Shown here one piece after another: positions 9,344 through 12,834 of a stretch of DNA of 12,834 bases. Numbering within the stretch: position 1 is the stretch's first letter; each line of letters opens with the position of its first letter. Under the pieces are notes generated by a model. That model was not told the DNA's origin. It ran no database searches and worked only from the letters and a program-made list of their open reading frames with translations. Position numbers and translations under genes: made by a program. Source of the stretch: Haplosporangium gracile (taxonomy: Eukaryota > Mortierellomycota > Mortierellomycetes > Mortierellales > Mortierellaceae); the NCBI GenBank assembly GCA_015499985.1, contig JAAAUF010001054.1:381-13214 (forward strand), given 5' to 3'.

Positions 9344-9872
9344 CGCACTGTTGAGTGTGCCGTTGGACTCTGCCAAAAGCCGTTCAAGTTTTCCACCCTT
9401 TATTTTCCTTTGGCTTAGCTCTTATTCTTCCGATATGAAATAATTCTCAGGAATACCTAATCATTTTAACATTTCCTTTCCCCATAAACAAAACAAAAAT
9501 GCCGCCAAATGTTCTCATGCATGCATGCACCATTGATACCGATCCGGAAGCGACACCCGAGCCTCACTATTCATTGGTACATTCACCTTTTAGGATAAAT
9601 TCTGTTCCCATGCCAACTCTTGGCAGAAGACTAGTGGTCCGAGATGAGGAGAGCCAAAGAAATGGATTACAAGAAGGATGTTTTTGGGAGGGAGCGAGCA
9701 GGGCGGAGAAATTTGGTTTCGGAATTTATTGACGCGTCTTTTATGGTCACGTTTTGTGTAAATAGATAGACTCCATGCACGCATCATAAAGCGTTTTTTT
9801 CCTTTTTCAATGTTACTTTAATAATGGTCCGTATGGACCAAGGATATAACTAACGATTACGACTACTTATCT
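9344..9872. other. Spacer between copies 5 and 4
   Basis: It contains an alternating ATGC stretch (about 9517-9529) and a small inverted repeat GGTCC-GTAT-GGACC at 9826-9839 in the copy 5 3' flank. A 77-codon plus-strand ORF starts at an ATG (9499) in A-rich context, but it resembles nothing I recognise and is not called. Confidence 0.45.
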
Positions 9873-11788
9873 CTACTCCTCCTTGGGCACAGCCTCTTCA
9901 GACTTAGAAGTCTCAGTCTTCTTGAACAGCTCAGGATCATCACCCAACCAGAGAACAATCTCAATAGCATCGACAGTACCCTTGCTGCCCGTCTGGAAGG
10001 TAAACAACAAGTTCTCCTTCAACGCAAAGTCATGCGCAAAGCCCTTGAACGACTCATAATGGTAGTGTTCCAGCTTGCTCTCAACGGTGCGCATCGTCAT
10101 ATACAGCCCACTGCCATCCTTCTGTAGGGTGATCTTAAACTTGCCATAGATGGCGTTGGTGTATTCGCCGGTATAGTCGACCAACTCGCGGCTGTGAGGC
10201 TTGCCCTCAATGCGGTCAGGGATGCCGTTCTTGGCCACCATGGCATAGGTGTCGTAGGTATCCTGTGTTTTCTTGAGGGTGTATTCGTGGATCCAATCTT
10301 CGGTCTTATGCAAGTTCAAAAGGCCGTCCGCGATGTAGAAGGGCAGGCTGGAGGGAAGGTCCGTGATATGAAGGTTGGCCAGGTGGGCAATGACAAGGTC
10401 GTCGTCGGGGAAAAAGGCCAAGTTGGATCTGTATCCAGGGTTCGAGCCAGCTAGTGAGAAGCAGAGAAAAAGATAGTGTATTAAGTTGCGTAATCTTACC
10501 AAGATGGACATCTCCCTCGACTCAACCGCGGCAAGAAGAGAAGGAAAGTGAGCGCTTACAATGGTGGACGATGGCGTGACCCTTGTAGGAATCCAGGATC
10601 CAACCAAAGCTATATCCTGCAGTGGGGGCAAAGTCAGGCTTGCGTGCCTTTGACTCCATAATGTTGTGAGGCTTTAGGGTTTCCTGGACGCTCTCCTTGT
10701 TCAAAACTTGCTTGCCATCGAGCTCGCCCTCCTTCAAGATAACTTGACCCCACTTGACCAAATCCAGGACGTTCATGTAAATGTCTCCAGCAGCCGCATC
10801 AGCCATGTGAATCTGATCCATATATCCCTCCTCATAGACTCCCTTCTTGGAGTCGTCAAAGGTAGCGGCGTCGTAGGGTCGTGCAAAGTTGGGCAACTTC
10901 TCCATGTCTGGCAACGAGAGTCCCGAATCCTTGAGTCCCAGAGGCTCGAGCAACTTGGCCTTGATCAGCTCTGCATATGTCATTTTAGCGACCTCGGCAC
11001 CGGCCTCTCCTGCAACGGCGTAGATGATGTTGTTGTAGTTGACAACGGGGGACATCTTTGTGGTGGGCAGGTTGAGGTGCTTGAGTTGCTTGATGAGGTC
11101 CCTGGTTGGAGCCTTGTTCCTGAACCATGCGCGGTCAATTGATGGCACAGGCTGTTTTTGATTTTTTTTAGCGTGCAAAAAAAAGGACAAAGAGCCTTGA
11201 CAGGTCAGCCATGAGATGTCAGCGAAATTCTTTTTTGAGAGTGGATTGCAAAGGTTTTTTTTGTTGACTTACTGTGCGATGGGCGAGCATGTCAGCCAAG
11301 GTCAGCTGGGAGGTCAGGACGGGATCCTTCAATTGGAACTCGGGGAGGTACTGAGAGACAGGGGTCTTGTCCCAGTCCATCTTTCCTTCGGCAACAAGCT
11401 CACCAATTGCTGTCGCGGTGAATGCTTTCGTTACTGAGGCAAGGTGGGAGACAGTCTACATGCGGCATTTTTTTTTTTTTTTTTTTTTTGGGAAAAACGA
11501 GATGAAGAAAATAAATCGCAAGAAAAATCGAGCTTTGAAAATAGAAAACAAAAATGACAGACAAAACTGAAGAATTGGTCCTTGTTTGTTTACCTCCTTA
11601 GTAAAAGGGTCAGTTTGGTTGCGCTTTCCGAATCCCTCGGCAAAGACGAGTTCGCCCTTGTGCATGATGGCGACGCTCATTCCCTTGATACCGCCTTCGA
11701 TTCTGGCCTTTTCGAGAACCTCGGGGAGGTTGGCGAGGAAGTCCTTGGCAGATTTGTTATCGACAGAGATGGTTTCGGCGGCGGTCAT
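9873..11788 (-). CDS. Array copy 5: serine beta-lactamase-like hydrolase with DUF3471 domain, no leader, 4 exons
   Basis: Exons: 11788-11594, 11455-11273, 11151-10560, 10450-9873, with GT-AG introns of 138, 121 and 109 nt (phases 0, 0, 1). The product is 515 aa. Motifs are S72-V-T-K75, Y165-N-N167 and H323-S-G325, the last being the canonical HSG form of the third motif. The DUF3471-type domain spans roughly the last 100 residues (LVDYTGEY, LEHYHYESFKG) and ends in an acidic VPKEE tail. The protein starts MTAAETISVDNKSAKDF, so the conserved helix (DFLANLPEVLEKAR) begins within about 20 residues and no signal peptide or presequence is visible. A cytosolic location is the simplest inference. 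The start has an A-rich context and a TATA box 66-73 nt upstream. Intron 1 is odd: a 22-nt A run in the transcript sits 9 nt before the AG acceptor. Overlapping plus-strand ORFs are antisense shadows. Confidence 0.88.
11468..11489. repeat. 22-nt homopolymer inside copy 5 intron 1
   Basis: Uninterrupted T on the plus strand gives an A22 tract in the pre-mRNA. It sits 9 nt upstream of the AG acceptor at 11457-11456, where a pyrimidine tract would be expected. Confidence 0.85.
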
Positions 11789-11853
11789 TTTTTTGAAGAA
11801 GGAGGTGGAGATGGAGGGTGTGTGGTGATGAAGACAAAAAAGGGGAGAGCTTT

Positions 11854-11861
11854 CCTTTATA
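11854..11861 (-). promoter_or_regulatory. TATA box of copy 5
   Basis: The minus strand reads TATAAAGG, 66-73 nt upstream of the copy 5 ATG at 11788. The segment between it and the ATG is CT-rich in the sense direction, as is common in fungal 5'UTRs. Confidence 0.6.
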
Positions 11862-12068
11862 CGTTATTTTATAAAATAAGGTTTCATTCCTACATATCGA
11901 CTTGCATCTTGTTTTTCCAAAAGTCTTGGCTCGTTGACTGTTAGCTGACTGCTGACCTCTTGGTTCCCAGCACTTGGCTGCGGAAGGAATAATGCCACCT
12001 CAAATGAGCAAAGAAAAAAGACGCCGTGTCTAAAATATGCCGCCTAAATTAGTTCTGTCATCCATCCA

Positions 12069-12342
12069 TCAGCCCCTGCTGATACCGCCCCTTCCCTCCC
12101 TTCTTTCCCTGGTCAACTCCATAATCTCCAACAACAAATCCGTCGCCTGGAACCAATCGCCAAGATACTGTCTCCTCCTGCTCCTTGATCCAATTAACCA
12201 TTCTTTACCCATCAAATGTATCTTTCACAACATTAAACACCGCGCCGTGCCGAATAAGTTCCTCGTCGGTGACAAATGAGAAAATGATTGCGAGGACGAG
12301 AACATTGAGTTTATAATCACTCGTTTTGCTAACTCCATCCAC
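12069..12342 (-). other. Coding-like, frame-broken stretch; possible gene remnant
   Basis: On the minus strand, codons 12342-12208 (45) read through VLVLAIIFSFVTDEELIRHG to VVKDTFDG and a stop. In the next frame an ATG at 12212 opens 47 codons including QYLGDWFQATDLLLEIMELT, ending at TGA 12069. The two pieces overlap by a few bases and have amino-acid composition like a folded protein. A single frameshift would join them. I do not recognise the family. It could be a decayed gene, an unseen spliced exon set, or chance. Confidence 0.2.
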
Positions 12343-12817
12343 TCAGTACCGTCGTCTCTTGGATCCTTGGGCATTTTTTCTATCTCTTGCGACTCTTGGC
12401 TAATGACGGCTGTAGGCATTTCTTGGACAGTGATCTAACAATGAACAATGTCTCGCTCTCGCCCTCTGTTGTTCCTATACGAGGTTGTTGTTGTTGACGT
12501 CCCGTCCTATGTTCAGAGCTCGTAGAAGAGTTGCCAAAACGAGATCTAGGCTTTTTAAAAAAGCTACGCGTTGACGAGTTATAGAAGTCTGATTGATGGC
12601 TTTTAGAGTAACATAGTAAGCGCTTGGTTAGTGCATACACAATGCGGACGGTGATAAGATAAAATTGCAAGAGTTGAAAGTTGTCAAGATTGCCAGGTTG
12701 ATATCATCCGTTAAGATCGATCACACAGATCCAAAACTAAAAATGGAACAATGTGACGAGAGACGTTGACGCCACCATTTTTTATTTGACGTCCTTTCCA
12801 TTTAGCATTCGTCTCTT
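12343..12817. other. Right flank, no recognisable gene
   Basis: Two minus-strand open frames cross here: one to 12670 without an ATG start, and one from an ATG at 12419. Neither shows a known motif. ACGTC-type palindromic words occur near 12500 and 12790. I see nothing else that I can support. Confidence 0.4.
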
Positions 12818-12834
12818 TCTCTCTCTCTCTCTCT
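12818..12834. repeat. TC dinucleotide microsatellite at the window edge
   Basis: Alternating TC runs to the last base of the window, so its full length is unknown. Confidence 0.8.

Noticed and set aside
9499..9732. 77-codon plus-strand ORF with A-rich start context
   Set aside because: No homologue recognised, no coding bias visible, and its beginning resembles non-coding sequence upstream of copy 5.
10451..10631. Open frame running from exon 4 of copy 5 back through intron 3
   Set aside because: The frame differs from that of exon 3, and the consensus GT-AG sites and paralogue alignment support splicing.
10708..11142. 144-codon plus-strand ORF inside copy 5 exon 3, with similar antisense ORFs in the other copies (for example 4721-5113 and 6754-7005)
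   Set aside because: These are mirror frames of conserved coding exons. Their similarity to each other follows from the sense-strand homology, and they have no promoter or start context.

Overview
The window looks like nuclear DNA of a fungus. Genes are split by short GT-AG introns (85-138 nt). Intergenic DNA is pyrimidine-rich and full of homopolymer runs, and promoters carry TATA boxes. The intron style, CT-rich flanks and tandem multi-copy layout would fit an early-diverging soil fungus such as Mortierellomycota. That assignment is inference; no marker gene is present.

Almost everything recognisable is one head-to-tail tandem array on the minus strand. It consists of five copies of a serine beta-lactamase-like hydrolase (class C beta-lactamase / LACTB / esterase superfamily, PF00144-type) with a C-terminal DUF3471-type domain. 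Copy 1 (1099-3048), copy 3 (6592-8535) and copy 5 (9873-11788) are intact four-exon genes that splice to 531, 546 and 515 aa. Copy 2 (3896-about 5933) is full-length but carries many disabling lesions. Copy 4 (about 9008-9281) is only an exon-1 fragment with frameshifts. All full-length copies share the same three intron positions. Exon 2 (183 nt) is the same length in all four. Exon 3 is 592 nt in the three intact genes and 577 nt in the pseudogene.

The intact genes keep SxxK at the start of exon 2, YxN in exon 3, and an HxG motif whose middle codon is split by intron 3. They differ most at the N-terminus. Copy 1 has a hydrophobic, secretory-like leader. Copy 3 has a textbook mitochondrial presequence. 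Copy 5 starts directly at the catalytic domain with no leader. The simplest reading is tandem duplication followed by re-targeting of one conserved enzyme to different compartments, while two other copies decay.

Intergenic regions hold TATA-like promoters 45-75 nt upstream of the starts, shared 3'-flanking blocks that mark the duplication unit, and simple repeats. The left flank (1-1056) and right flank (about 11.9-12.8 kb) contain no gene I can name. A coding-looking but frame-broken stretch lies at 12069-12342 on the minus strand.
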